Source: Deltaproteobacteria bacterium (GTDB taxonomy: Bacteria; Desulfobacterota; Deferrisomatia; Deferrisomatales; JACRMM01). From it: 52,497 bases of DNA. The stretch covers positions 1 through 52,497 of the forward strand of contig JACRMM010000021.1 in the NCBI GenBank assembly GCA_016214985.1, in the 5' to 3' direction. This document shows positions 7,795 through 17,138 of this stretch, one piece after another. Under the pieces are notes generated by a model that was not told the DNA's origin, did not search any database, and saw nothing but the letters and a program-made list of their open reading frames with translations. The first letter of the stretch is position 1. Each line of letters begins with the position of its first letter. Both the position numbers and the translations under genes were made by a program.

Positions 7795-8655
7795 GTGCAA
7801 CTTCGAACCATCGCGGTGTTTCGCAAGAAGACGACCCCGCGCGCCGAGGAGGCGAGTCGGGGGCTCGCGGCGTGGGCCGAAGACCGCGGCATCGAGGTCC
7901 TCTCCGAGGGCGCGCTGCGGGAGCGCGTGGCCGGCGACGGCGCGGCCGGCGTCGACCTCCTGGTCGTCCTGGGGGGGGACGGCACCCTCCTCTCCGCAGT
8001 TCGCGCTCTGGAGGGCTGCGAGGTCCCGGTGCTCGGGGTGAACCTCGGGTTCCTCGGCTTTCTCACCGAGATCAGCCTCGACGAGCTCCACCCCACTCTC
8101 GAGCACATCCTGGACGGGCAGACGACCCTGGATCCCCGAATGACCCTAGGAGGAACCGTGGAGCGTGGGGGCACCGTGGTGTGCCGCTACCAGGTTCTCA
8201 ACGACGTCGTCATCAACAAGGGCACGCTGGCGCGGATCTCGGAGCTTGAGGTCCGGGTCGACGGCCGCTACCTCACCAACTACAAGGCCGACGGGCTCAT
8301 CGCGTCGACGCCCACGGGCTCCACGGCCTACAACCTGTCGGCGGGCGGGCCGATCGTGAGCCCCAACCTGCCGTCGATCGTCCTTACTCCGATCTGCCCC
8401 CACACCCTGACCCACCGCCCCATCCTCTTGGACGACGCGGCCCGGATCGAGGTTCGGCTCGTCTCCAAGAACGGGGAGGTGTTTCTGACCCTCGACGGCC
8501 AGGAAGGGTTCGAGCTCCAGGAGGGGGACGTCCTCCACGTGGCTCGGGGCGGCCGGCCCGTGATCCTCGTTCAGTCGCCCCACCGGGACTACTTCCAGGT
8601 CCTGCGGAACAAGCTGATGTGGGGTGGCCGCTACGGCGCGGAGAACGGCCGGTGA
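7795..8655 (+). CDS. nadK: NAD kinase
   Basis: 286 residues. It phosphorylates NAD to NADP with ATP or polyphosphate in the cytoplasm. Diagnostic motifs are GGDGT (60-64), NLGFLGFLTE (about 83-92), the NE/ND-type LNDVVINKG near 138, and the catalytic-site TPTGSTAYNLSAGGP near 173. GTG 7795 is preceded by AGGAGG with a 4-nt spacer; the longer frame upstream is not coding-like. It is the first gene of a nadK-recN-argA operon, and its stop overlaps the GTG of recN in a GTGA junction, a standard sign of translational coupling. The nadK-recN pairing is common in bacteria. Confidence 0.96.
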   Translation: MQLRTIAVFRKKTTPRAEEASRGLAAWAEDRGIEVLSEGALRERVAGDGAAGVDLLVVLGGDGTLLSAVRALEGCEVPVLGVNLGFLGFLTEISLDELHPTLEHILDGQTTLDPRMTLGGTVERGGTVVCRYQVLNDVVINKGTLARISELEVRVDGRYLTNYKADGLIASTPTGSTAYNLSAGGPIVSPNLPSIVLTPICPHTLTHRPILLDDAARIEVRLVSKNGEVFLTLDGQEGFELQEGDVLHVARGGRPVILVQSPHRDYFQVLRNKLMWGGRYGAENGR

Positions 8656-10328
8656 TCGAGACCCTGCGCGTGCGCGACTTCGCCCTGGTCGACGAGCTCT
8701 GCCTCGACTTCTCGCCCGGGTTTACGGTGCTCACGGGTGAGACCGGCGCGGGGAAGTCGATCCTGCTCCAGGCGCTGGGCCTGCTGCTCGGCGAGCGCGC
8801 GAGCCGAGAGGCCGTGCGCGCCGGCGCCGACCAGGCTCGGGTCGAGGGGGTGTTCGCCCCCTCCGGTGCGGTGCACGGGGCGTTGGCGGCGGCCCTGGAC
8901 GAGGCGGGCGTTCCCTGGCCCGAGGGGGAGCCCCTGCTCGTGAGCCGCACCGTCGGAGCGGACGGCCGAAGCCGGGCTCAGGTGAACGGCGCCCTGGTCC
9001 CGCTGGCCGTGCTGGAGCGGGTCGGCGCGCGCCTGGTGGAGGTATCGAGCCAGCACCAGCACCAGGGGCTCATGCGGGAGGAGACGCACCTGAGCCTCCT
9101 CGACGCGGCCCTGGGGCCCGAGGGCCGAAGCGTGCTCGAGGCCTATCGCACGACGTACGAGGCGTGGGAGCGGGCCGAAGCCGAGGCCCGGCGGGTCGAG
9201 GGACTGGAGGCCACGGCCCGGGAACGCCAGGAGTTCCTCCGCTTCCAGGCCGAGGAGATCCGCCAGGCAAGGCTCGAGCCGGGGGAAGAGGAGCGGCTCG
9301 CCGTCGAACGAGAGGTGCTCCTGCACGCCGGGAAGCTCTTGGAGGCCTACGCGGCGGCGGAGGCCGAGGTCTACTCCGGCGGCGACGCGGCCCTGGATCG
9401 GCTGGGCCGGGCCGCCAAGGCCGTCGAAGCCGCGAGCCGCAAGGATCCGGAGGCCGCGGGCATCCTGGAGCTTCTGGCCGAGGCCCGGGCGTCCCTGGAC
9501 GAGGCCGCGCTGCGGCTCCGGGACCGCCAACAGGGCCTCGAGGCCGATCCCCGCCGCCTGGAAGCCGTGGAGGAGCGGCTCGAGACGGTCCGGCGGCTCG
9601 AGCGCAAGCACGGCACGAGCACGGCGGCGATCCTGCAGCGTCTGAGCGCGATCGAGGCGGAGCTCGGCGAGCTCGATCACCGCGAGCTCGCCCTCGAGGC
9701 CGCCCGCAAGCGGCGCGACGCCGGGCGCCTCGAACTCGACGCCGCGGCCGAGAGGCTCGGAGCGGCGCGACGGCAGGCCGGGCGGGAGTTGGAGTCCCGC
9801 ATCGGCGTCGAGCTCGAGGCGCTGGCCCTGGGGCGCTCGTCCTTTCGAGTCGAGCTCACCTCCGGGGAACCGGGCCCCCGGGGCACCGACGCGGCCCGGT
9901 TCCTCCTGGCCCCGAACCCGGGCGAGGCGCCGCGCCCCCTGGCCCGCATCGCCTCGGGCGGAGAGCTCTCGCGAATCCTGCTGGCCCTCAAGAACGCGCT
10001 TCGCGACGCCTCGGTGGAGACGCTCGTGTTCGACGAGGTCGACGCCGGCATCGGCGGAACGGTGGCCGACGCAGTGGGCGACCGCCTGGCCGCCCTCGCC
10101 GGAGCCTGTCAGGTGGTCTGCATCACCCACCTGCCCCAGATCGCCTGCCGGGCGACGCACCACTGGAGCGTCGAGAAGCAGGAGGCCGGCGGCCGCACCG
10201 TGACGCGGGTGCGCGCCCTCGGACCCGAGGACCGCGTGGACGAGCTCGCGCGCATGCTCGGCGGCCGCCACGTCACCGGGAAGACCCTGGAGCACGCGAG
10301 AGAGCTCGCAGAGAGGTTTGCGCCGTGA
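8652..10328 (+). CDS. recN: DNA repair protein RecN
   Basis: 558 residues and SMC-like. It joins DNA ends during double-strand-break repair. The N-terminal Walker A GETGAGKSILLQ lies near residue 31. A long coiled coil of Glu/Ala/Arg-rich heptads fills about 160-380. The ABC signature region IASGGELSRILLALK lies near 435 and Walker B VFDEVDAGIGG near 460, followed by CITHLPQIA. The start is GTG 8652 within the nadK stop (GTGA). The 3' end overlaps the next gene the same way (GTG 10325, TGA 10326-10328). Confidence 0.96.
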   Translation: MIETLRVRDFALVDELCLDFSPGFTVLTGETGAGKSILLQALGLLLGERASREAVRAGADQARVEGVFAPSGAVHGALAAALDEAGVPWPEGEPLLVSRTVGADGRSRAQVNGALVPLAVLERVGARLVEVSSQHQHQGLMREETHLSLLDAALGPEGRSVLEAYRTTYEAWERAEAEARRVEGLEATARERQEFLRFQAEEIRQARLEPGEEERLAVEREVLLHAGKLLEAYAAAEAEVYSGGDAALDRLGRAAKAVEAASRKDPEAAGILELLAEARASLDEAALRLRDRQQGLEADPRRLEAVEERLETVRRLERKHGTSTAAILQRLSAIEAELGELDHRELALEAARKRRDAGRLELDAAAERLGAARRQAGRELESRIGVELEALALGRSSFRVELTSGEPGPRGTDAARFLLAPNPGEAPRPLARIASGGELSRILLALKNALRDASVETLVFDEVDAGIGGTVADAVGDRLAALAGACQVVCITHLPQIACRATHHWSVEKQEAGGRTVTRVRALGPEDRVDELARMLGGRHVTGKTLEHARELAERFAP

Positions 10329-10831
10329 CGACGTCGCGCCGCCCCGCCATCGTCCGCGCCCGCCTCGAGGACGTGGAGGGCATGAAGGCCCTGCTGGACG
10401 ACTTTGCGCGGTCCGGCGACCTGCTGGCCCGGTCGCGCCTATCCCTCTACGAGACGATCCGCGACTTCTTCGTCCTCAAGGAGGGCGACGAGCTCGTGGG
10501 CCTCTCGGCGCTGCACATCTGCTGGATCGACCTCGCGGAGGTCCGGTCGCTCGCCGTCCGCCGCGACCGCCAGGGCAAGGGGTACGGCCGCGTCCTCGTG
10601 GAGCGGTGCCTGGACGACGCCCGCCGGCTGGGCCTGCGGCGCGTCTTCGCCCTCACCTATCGGCCGGAGTTCTTCGGCTCCCTGGGCTTCCAGCAGGTCG
10701 ACAAGTCGGAGCTGCCCCACAAGGTGTGGCAGGACTGCGTCCACTGCGCCAAGTTCCCGGAGTGCGACGAGACCGCGGTGATGCGGGACCTGGAAGGAGA
10801 GACGCTCGAGGGACAGGTCTCCGCGGCCTGA
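10325..10831 (+). CDS. argA: GNAT N-acetyltransferase, short ArgA type
   Basis: 168 residues. A single GNAT domain with the acetyl-CoA pyrophosphate loop RRDRQGKGYG near 80-89. The C-terminal part has the Cys-rich stretch CVHCAKFPECDET seen in short, kinase-domain-free N-acetylglutamate synthases of deltaproteobacteria and relatives. The likely reaction is acetyl-CoA plus glutamate to N-acetylglutamate, the first step of arginine synthesis. The four-base overlap with recN means it is translated from the same message. Another GNAT substrate cannot be ruled out from sequence alone, but the C-terminal Cys motif favours the ArgA assignment. Confidence 0.82.
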   Translation: MTTSRRPAIVRARLEDVEGMKALLDDFARSGDLLARSRLSLYETIRDFFVLKEGDELVGLSALHICWIDLAEVRSLAVRRDRQGKGYGRVLVERCLDDARRLGLRRVFALTYRPEFFGSLGFQQVDKSELPHKVWQDCVHCAKFPECDETAVMRDLEGETLEGQVSAA

Positions 10832-11023
10832 CCGAAGGAACGTCACGCCTCGGGCGGCGCACCCCGGACGTCCGCCTCCCTCGAAGCCCTCCACGCGAAC
10901 CCGCGAACGCCAAGGCCCGAAGGCGCTGGCGTGGCCCGCGGTTGTCATCCGCGGTGGCGGAGGCACACTGTTCACATCCGCCGCGCGACCGAGACCCGGC
11001 GGAACGAATGAGGAAAGGAACAC

Positions 11024-12177
11024 ACGATCCGCCTGGGGATCCTGACCGGCGGGGGCGATGTGCCCGGCCTGAACTCTTGCATCAAGGCCGCGGTGTACCG
11101 GGCCGACGACGAGGGCCACCAGATGGTCGGCATCCGCAGGGGCTGGGCGGGCCTGCTCCACCTGAACCCGGACAACCCGCTCTCGGCCGAACGGCACACG
11201 GTGCCGCTGACCAAGGCGAACACCCGCACGATCGACCGAACCGGGGGAACGTACCTCCACACCTCTCGGACCAACCCGGCCCGGGTCAAGGCCCAGGACG
11301 TCCCGGAGTTCCTGGCGCCCGCGGCGGCGGGCGGACCAGAGCCCGTGGACTGCACCGCGCACGTGCTTCGCGTGATCGAGCACCTGAAGCTCGACGGCGT
11401 GCTCGCGATCGGGGGCGACGACACCCTGAGCTACGCGGTGCGCCTTGATCGCGAAGGCGTGCCTATCGTCTGCATCCCCTAGACTATGGACAACGACGTC
11501 CACGGCACGGACTACTGCATCGGCTTCTCCACGGCCGTGACCCGGAGCGTGGACTTCATCCACTCGCTCCGGACGCCCACCGGGTCCCACGAGCCGATCG
11601 CCGTGGTCGAGCTCTTCGGGAGGTACTCCGGGGAAACATCGCTCATCGCCGCGTACCTGGCCGGGGTGGACCGGGCTGTCATCTCCGAGGTGGGCTTCGA
11701 CGTCGAGAGGCTCGTGCGGATGCTCGTGGAACACCGCCAGGGCAACCCGAGCCACTACGCCGTGATGACGATCTCGGAAGGAGCCAAGCCGATAAGCGGG
11801 GAGATGAGCCTCTCCGGCGAAGCCGACGCCTACGGACACAAGAAGCTCGGCGGAGTCGGGCTGTTCGTGAGCCGGGAGATCGAGCGTCTCAGCGGCGTGG
11901 GCACGGTGTTCCAGCAGCTCGCCTACCTGATGCGCAGCAGCGCCCCCGACGCGCTGGACCGGACGGTGTCCACGAGTTACGGGTACCTCGCCACCAACCT
12001 CATGGTGCAGCGGCGCTCCGGGCGGATGGTCGCCCTCCGGGACGGCAAGTACACGACCGTGTCCGCGAACGCCATCGCAGAGGGGAAGAAGCGCGTCGAC
12101 GTAGACGAGCTCTGCGACGTCGGCCAGTACCGGCCCAAGGTCGCCCACCTGCTCGGAAAGCCCATGTTCCTTACTGA
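11024..12177 (+). pseudogene. pfkA: 6-phosphofructokinase, broken at start, middle and end
   Basis: Homology covers a whole PFK of about 384 codons: [12 protein letters not shown] near the N-terminus, [46 protein letters not shown] and a C-terminal LLGKPMFL. Three lesions are visible. The expected first codon is ACG (11024-11026) although AGGAAAGG lies just upstream. Codon 153, where IPKTMDND is expected, is TAG (11480-11482), one base from AAG; this lysine together with the Asp of GGDD marks PPi-dependent and group III enzymes. The frame runs past LGKPMFL without a stop into antisense of the Hpt gene, whereas TGA at 12175 would end it after a one-base shift. A pseudogene is the simplest reading; recoding of TAG is less likely because other genes here end in TAG. 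Confidence 0.85.
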
Positions 12178-12186
12178 CCGCGAGGA

Positions 12187-12600
12187 TTACCCCGCAGCGG
12201 TCCAGGCGGACAGAGCCACCGCGACGGCCCGGAGCTCGGCCACCAGGTTTTCCACCTTCCCCCCGAGACCGGCGACGTTGCCGTCCTCCTGGCTCGTCTC
12301 TTCCAGATCCTCGGCGACCGCCCGGGCCCGCTCGGCGCGAAGGATGGCGAGGTTGCCCTTGAAGCGGTGCGCGAGCAGCGTCAGCTGCACCCGGTCGCCA
12401 GCGCCGAGGGCCTCGAGGAGGAGCGCCACCTGGGCCTCGGTGTCGCGCACGAAGGAGGACGCGATCGTCTTCGCGAGCCCCTCCCGTCCGTCCAGAGAGC
12501 GGACGAGGCGCGCTGTGTCCACCGCCGGGCCGGCGGGCTCCCGGTGATCCCGGTCGATCGGCGGGGGAGGCATTCCCCCGCCCCGTGTCACATCATCCAT
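12187..12600 (-). CDS. Stand-alone Hpt (histidine phosphotransfer) domain protein
   Basis: 137 residues. ATG 12600 has GGAG seven nt upstream. After a disordered, Pro-rich N-terminus the rest is a four-helix Hpt bundle. The phospho-acceptor histidine is His78 in HRFKGNL, a slight variant of HxLKG. Hpt proteins relay phosphate between receiver domains of hybrid kinases and response regulators in the cytoplasm. No kinase or regulator adjoins it; the only hybrid kinase in the window is about 20 kb away. It converges with the broken phosphofructokinase gene, whose run-on frame reads antisense through it. Confidence 0.8.
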   Translation of the reverse strand: MDDVTRGGGMPPPPIDRDHREPAGPAVDTARLVRSLDGREGLAKTIASSFVRDTEAQVALLLEALGAGDRVQLTLLAHRFKGNLAILRAERARAVAEDLEETSQEDGNVAGLGGKVENLVAELRAVAVALSAWTAAG

Positions 12601-12714
12601 GGCGGACTCCGAAAACCCTCGAGCCAGCGAGGGTGACAAGATGCGTCGGGTGAAGCCGGACACGTGGTATAGATTGGCGGACGCGCCGCCCGAGTTGAAG
12701 CCTCGTGCGCCCCC

Positions 12715-13692
12715 CTAGGCCGAGGTGTCCCCGAGGTGCCGGGCCCGCTCGCCGACGAGAGCGTGGACTGCATCGATCATCGGAGTTGGCACGCCCGTCC
12801 GACGTGCCAACTCTGTCACGGCCCCCACGATGGCGTCGACCTCCAGGGGACGGCCCCTCTCCACGTCCTGGTGCATCGAGATCTTGACGTTTCCGAGCTT
12901 CCTCGCGACGTCGATCCGCTCGTCCGGGCTCAGGGCGATCTCCACACCGTAGGCGGCCGACACCGCCTTGGCCTCGGTCATCAAGGCTCGGATCAACTCC
13001 AGGAGGCGAGGGTTCGCGTGGATCTCGCCCATGCGAGCCAGCGTGAGCGCGGCGACCGGGTTGTAGGACAGATTGCCGATCAGCTTCGCCCAGACGTCCC
13101 CGCGGATGCGGGGCGAGACCGTGACGTCGAAACCGGCGCCCGAGAGCGCGGTCGCCAGCCGGCCGAGGCGCTCGCTCGACGAGCCGTCAGGCTCGCCTAC
13201 GATCAAGGTCTTCCCTGCCTGCGTGATCACGCCGGGCTCGGTCACCTCGGCCGAGGCGTGCACCACGCAGCCGATGATGTGACGCGGGTCGAGCGCCTGG
13301 AAGAGGGAGCCGTCCGGATCGAGGCACGTGATCGGGCTGCCGTCGAAGGGGCCGCCCTCGCGGTAGAAGTACCACCAGGGCAGGCCGTTGATGGCCGGCA
13401 CCACGGTCGTCTCGGGCCCGACGAGCGGTGCCATCCTCGGCAGCATCGCGGGGATCGAATAGGCCTTGAGGCCCACGAAGACGACGTCCTGGCGTCCGAG
13501 ATCCTCCGGTCGATCCGTGGCCGCTACCGGAAACGTGTCGCGGCGCCCGCCGGAGACGAGCGTGACCCCGCGGGCGCGGAGCGCCTCGACGTGAGCCCCC
13601 CGGGCCACGAGCGACACCTCGTGCCCGGCCGAGGCGAGCCGCGCGCCGATGAATCCCCCAATGGCCCCTGCACCGACCACACACACCTTCAT
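12715..13692 (-). CDS. panE: 2-dehydropantoate 2-reductase (ketopantoate reductase)
   Basis: 325 residues. NADPH-dependent reduction of ketopantoate to pantoate in the pathway to coenzyme A. The N-terminal Rossmann motif is GAGAIGGFIGARL (7-19). The central VGLKAYSIPAML contains the conserved lysine region, and the C-terminal ApbA domain includes KLIGNLSYNPVAALT with the substrate-contacting Asn residues. ATG 13692 is preceded by GGAGGA at good spacing. The stop is TAG (12717-12715). The ApbA/PanE superfamily has paralogues on other 2-keto acids, so the exact substrate is probable rather than certain. Confidence 0.88.
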   Translation of the reverse strand: MKVCVVGAGAIGGFIGARLASAGHEVSLVARGAHVEALRARGVTLVSGGRRDTFPVAATDRPEDLGRQDVVFVGLKAYSIPAMLPRMAPLVGPETTVVPAINGLPWWYFYREGGPFDGSPITCLDPDGSLFQALDPRHIIGCVVHASAEVTEPGVITQAGKTLIVGEPDGSSSERLGRLATALSGAGFDVTVSPRIRGDVWAKLIGNLSYNPVAALTLARMGEIHANPRLLELIRALMTEAKAVSAAYGVEIALSPDERIDVARKLGNVKISMHQDVERGRPLEVDAIVGAVTELARRTGVPTPMIDAVHALVGERARHLGDTSA

Positions 13693-13864
13693 CCGCGTTC
13701 CTCCGATCGTTCCCGGCCGTCGCCGGGCGCTGGTATGATCGATCCACCGATTGCGCAGAGTACGCGGAACCGGATGTTCACCTGTCGGAACCGGTCACTC
13801 GAGTTGTCCGTGAACCCTCACAACCGAATAGAACAGCGTGGACCCCTTCCGACCAAGATCCTTC

Positions 13865-13885
13865 GAATCTGCGAAATCTGTGGAT
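13865..13885. repeat. Single copy of an 11-nt-phased ATCTGCG-type repeat
   Basis: Two phased units, AATCTGCG then AATCTGTGG, lie in the gap between the photolyase stop and panE. The same word, in both orientations, builds the element at 22857-23002. Confidence 0.45.
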
Positions 13886-13904
13886 GTATCGCGTTGGTAC
13901 TCCG

Positions 13905-15383
13905 TCAGTGCCCTCGGAGCCCAGCCCCGTAGACCTCCAGGTAGCGCCTCACCTCGACCTTCCTCCGGGTATTCTCCGAGCTCATGAACCGCACCGTGCC
14001 GAAGACCGGCCGCTCGGGCCCCCAGGCACGGTCGTGCCGACCCAGGCACCACAAGATCCCCGTGACCGAGTTCGGGTCTCGGCCGTCCAAGGCGTAGCGG
14101 TCGTTGAGCGTGAGCATTACCTCGAGGGCCTTCCGAGGGCTCGGAGACCACTCCAGGATCTTCTTGCCCCACAACATCCGCAGGTAGTTGTGGAGGCGAC
14201 CCTCCCGCAGGAGCTGTCGCTGGGCCGCGTTCCAGAGCGGATCGTGGGTGGCCGCGGCCTCGAACTCCGACAGCCGGTAGACGTACGGGCGGGGGTCCCC
14301 GGCGTGGCGCTCGAGGGTCGCGCGGGCCCACGCGGGCAGGCTCTCGTAGCGGTCCCACGCCTCGCCGTAGGCGCACCCCGCGAACCCGAGCTCCCGCCAG
14401 GTGATCAACTGGTCGAGCAACGCCTCGGCCGAGGCGCTCGCCCTCCACCAGCCGCTGCGCCGCCCGTCGGCGCGGCGCGAGAGCAGGTCCTCCGACCACC
14501 CTTCGGCGCTCATCACGGCGGCGAACACCTCGTGCACCGAGAGGTGGCCGAAGTGGAGGTACGGCGACAACCCGCTCGTTGCGTCCCGGTCCGGGTGGTT
14601 TCGGTCCTCCGCGTAGCGCGCGAGTCCCCGGTCCACGAACTCCCGCAGGCGCTCGCGCGCCGCCGCTTCCCCTCCCCTCACCGGCGCAGGGAGCACCCCG
14701 TGGTCCACCGGCAGCCGGCCGAGCGCCGCCGCGTCGCCAGCCAGGAGCTCCGGGCTCGCCGGGGGCCAACGGTCGAGCACCGCATCCGGGACCACGGCCA
14801 GCGTTCCCCCGGCGTCCTCCAGCGGTTCGGGCTCCGGGAACATGGCCAGGTGTTCCGGAAGCGCTTTCTGGAGAAACCGCCGGAACGCGTACGCCGTCGG
14901 AAACGCGCGGCCGGCAGCCCGAAGGGGCAGTAGCCCGTTGGCATCGACCGCCTCGAGCCGCACCGGCAGGCGGCGCACGGCGGCTCGCAGCATTCGCGGG
15001 AGGAAGAAGGCCGGGAAGTCGTCGGCCACCACGGCGCAGGAGTGCCCCGCGAGCGCCACCAGAAGACCGCCGCCGCGGCCCACGGCCGGCTCCACGTACG
15101 GGTAGTACGCGACCCCGGCCTCCTCGCAGCGCCGGCGGTTGTCGGCCATGCCCTCGAGCACGAACCGGTGGAGCCGGTCGCTCGCCCAGGGGTAGTCGCA
15201 CCGAAGAGCCTCAAAGATCAGCAGGGGGCGGTCCACCTCCCGTGACCACTCGACCGCCCGCTGGAGCGCAAGGTTCCAGGACGTCCGCCGAAAGGCCGTC
15301 ATCCAGTAGAGGACGAACCCGCCGTTCGCCCGGACCGGGGCATCGTTGAGGGGACGGACGCGAATCCCAGGGACCGTGGCCAG
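13905..15383 (-). CDS. phr: Class II deoxyribodipyrimidine photolyase
   Basis: About 490 residues. It uses light and FAD to split cyclobutane pyrimidine dimers. The N-terminal photolyase domain begins RVRPLNDAPVRANGG and continues VLYWMTAFRRTSWNLALQRA. The C-terminal FAD/DNA-binding domain carries class II hallmarks: GLSPYLHFG, WRELGFAGC, LHNYLRMLWGKKILEWS, RDPNSVTGILWC and RPVFGTVRFMSSENTRRK. The start is unresolved. No ATG or GTG lies where homologues begin. A CTG at 15383 has AAGGGAG six nt upstream, and an ACG at 15377 stands where the family's ATG is expected. The open frame continues to a GTG at 15689, but that extension is not coding-like. I annotate from 15383. Confidence 0.9.
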   Translation of the reverse strand: MATVPGIRVRPLNDAPVRANGGFVLYWMTAFRRTSWNLALQRAVEWSREVDRPLLIFEALRCDYPWASDRLHRFVLEGMADNRRRCEEAGVAYYPYVEPAVGRGGGLLVALAGHSCAVVADDFPAFFLPRMLRAAVRRLPVRLEAVDANGLLPLRAAGRAFPTAYAFRRFLQKALPEHLAMFPEPEPLEDAGGTLAVVPDAVLDRWPPASPELLAGDAAALGRLPVDHGVLPAPVRGGEAAARERLREFVDRGLARYAEDRNHPDRDATSGLSPYLHFGHLSVHEVFAAVMSAEGWSEDLLSRRADGRRSGWWRASASAEALLDQLITWRELGFAGCAYGEAWDRYESLPAWARATLERHAGDPRPYVYRLSEFEAAATHDPLWNAAQRQLLREGRLHNYLRMLWGKKILEWSPSPRKALEVMLTLNDRYALDGRDPNSVTGILWCLGRHDRAWGPERPVFGTVRFMSSENTRRKVEVRRYLEVYGAGLRGH

Positions 15384-15915
15384 GAGGTGCTCCCTTGGGT
15401 GAGGGGATCCAGGCAGGGCTCGGACTCTATAGACGTCGTCCGTGCCGGTCAAGACGGTCGGCGGCCCGGTGCCCGGAGAGACGCGCCTGCTGGTCCACGG
15501 CGTCGGGTGGCCAGCGGGGATTCCCCCCTCCGGGCTCCCACGCCACACTGCGCACGGTCCCGCCTGCAGCGCTTCGCGCCGCAGGCGCGAAGCTTCGAAA
15601 TCGCCCTGCCCCCGCGCTCGGTCGGCCATGGCTTGCCAGACGCGGCCGCCTCGGGCGACCGATCGAGCGGGTCCCGTTTCGCAAACCACACCGGCCGCGG
15701 CGCGAATCCGTGAGGAAGCCGACGTCGCAGCGATCGCTCACCGATCCAAAGGCGGGTCGCCAGAACCTGGAGCACGCGTCGAGCGTCACAGGTCACCTCG
15801 GCGAGGCCCGCGAGCGGCCTCGTCGAACCGCTCCTTGATTTTCCCCCCGATCTTGACAACCCTATTGCGGCCGGCGCGGCACCGGGCATTCGAAAGAGGG
15901 GGAAGGGAGGACCCG

Positions 15916-16728
15916 ATGAAGGTCACGGTCAACGGTATCTCCATGAACTACACCCTGGACGGGCCAGCCTCGGCCCCTGCGGTGGCGCTCAGCCACTCGC
16001 TCGCAGCGAACCTCTCCCTGTGGGACGCCCAGGTTTCGGCGCTGGCGCACCGGTACCGGGTTCTCCGGTACGACATCCGCGGTCACGGCGGGAGTGATGC
16101 CCCAGAGGGTGCCTACCCTCTGGCCCAACTGGCCTCGGACGCGCACGCCCTGCTGGGTGCCCTGGGGATCCGGCGGGCCTGCTTCGTCGGCGTGTCCCTG
16201 GGTGGGATGATCGGGCAGCTCCTGGCCCTGGAGCACCCCGAGGTCCTCGCGGGGCTCGTCCTCTGCGACACGACGAGCCGCGTTCCACCGGAGGCGAGGG
16301 CGCTCTGGGACGAGCGGATCGCGGAAGTGAGGGAAAGAGGGCTGGAGGCGCAGGTAGAAGCCACGGTCGGGCGGTGGCTGACCGCAGACTTTCGGGAGCG
16401 TTACCCCGACGTCGTGGAGAGGGTTCGAGGGGTGATCCGGGCGACGAATCCCGACGGCTACATTGGCTGCTGCCACGCAATCCGCGAGGTGGACCTCACC
16501 GACCGACTGGCGGGCATCGCAGTGCCCACCCTCGTCCTCGTGGGCGATGAGGATCTGAGCACTCCCGTCGCGGCCTCCCAAGCCATCCACGAAAGGATCG
16601 ACGGCTCCACGCTCATCACACTCCCGAGAGCGGCCCACCTCTCCAACGTGGAGCAGCCCGAGGCCTTCAACCGTGCACTGGTGGCGTTCCTGGCGAAGGT
16701 GGAGAAGACTGGAGCTTCCTCGGCATAG
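15916..16728 (+). CDS. Alpha/beta-hydrolase, 3-oxoadipate enol-lactonase-like
   Basis: 270 residues. Nucleophile elbow GVSLGGMIG (Ser near residue 96), oxyanion region SHSLAANLSLWD, LRYDIRGHGGSD, acid in VLVGDEDLSTPV and catalytic His in AAHLSNVEQP together give a complete Ser-Asp-His triad. The length and the RGHGGSD/HLSN segments match the PcaD-like enol-lactonase group, which hydrolyses beta-ketoadipate enol-lactone in aromatic degradation. No other pca genes are present, so a general esterase role is equally open. ATG 15916 has GGGAGG with a 5-nt spacer, and the unrelated upstream frame is rejected. Confidence 0.82.
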   Translation: MKVTVNGISMNYTLDGPASAPAVALSHSLAANLSLWDAQVSALAHRYRVLRYDIRGHGGSDAPEGAYPLAQLASDAHALLGALGIRRACFVGVSLGGMIGQLLALEHPEVLAGLVLCDTTSRVPPEARALWDERIAEVRERGLEAQVEATVGRWLTADFRERYPDVVERVRGVIRATNPDGYIGCCHAIREVDLTDRLAGIAVPTLVLVGDEDLSTPVAASQAIHERIDGSTLITLPRAAHLSNVEQPEAFNRALVAFLAKVEKTGASSA

Positions 16729-16764
16729 GTTCCCGCCCAGCGGGCCCGGGTAGATTCTCGACCC

Positions 16765-17111
16765 GTGAATGGACACCCTGCGAAGAGGTCCCTTCTCGCC
16801 ACGCGACGAACCGCGGGTCCTGGAGGTGGGTCCGGAAGAAGTACGGCCCGCGCCTACTACGCTCTCAACTTCACCGGGTGCACGCCCTTCAGTTGCGGCC
16901 GGTGTTTGGAGGTCTGCCCCCATCGAGTTGTCGCGATGGGCGAGCGCAGGCCCCGGCCGAAGACCCGGATGCGTGCATGGAGTGCGGGGCGTGCGCGACG
17001 AACTGTCCAGCCGGAGCCATCCGCGTCGAGGCCGGCGTCGGATGCGCCGCAGGACTTGTCGCCGAATGGCTTCGGGAACGAAAGATGCGAACGACCACCG
17101 GAGCGTGTTAG
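16765..17111 (+). pseudogene. Frameshifted two-cluster ferredoxin resembling HgcB
   Basis: Two halves of a dicluster 4Fe-4S ferredoxin lie in different frames. Frame 1 holds the first cluster (FTGCTPFSCGRCLEVCPHR, about 16867-16926). From about 16950 a second frame holds DACMECGACATNCPAGAI, then GVGCAAGLVAEW, and ends ...TTTGAC at TAG 17109. A one-base loss (or two-base gain) near 16935-16950 explains the break. The first cluster also looks disturbed, with Cys-x4-Cys where Cys-x2-Cys is usual. The second-cluster region with GVGCA and a Cys at the tail resembles HgcB-type ferredoxins of mercury methylation and their relatives; no hgcA-like corrinoid gene is nearby. The start is uncertain. Confidence 0.65.
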
Positions 17112-17138
17112 AAACCTCCTTCCGCGATGAGGGAAAGG

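Noticed and set aside
11480..11482. TAG as a pyrrolysine codon
   Set aside because: Other genes here end normally in TAG (16728, 17111, 26821, 29709), no pyl genes are visible, and two more lesions affect the same gene.
16878..17111. Second ferredoxin frame as an independent gene
   Set aside because: It contains only one cluster; the first cluster lies just upstream in another frame, so one frameshifted gene is simpler.
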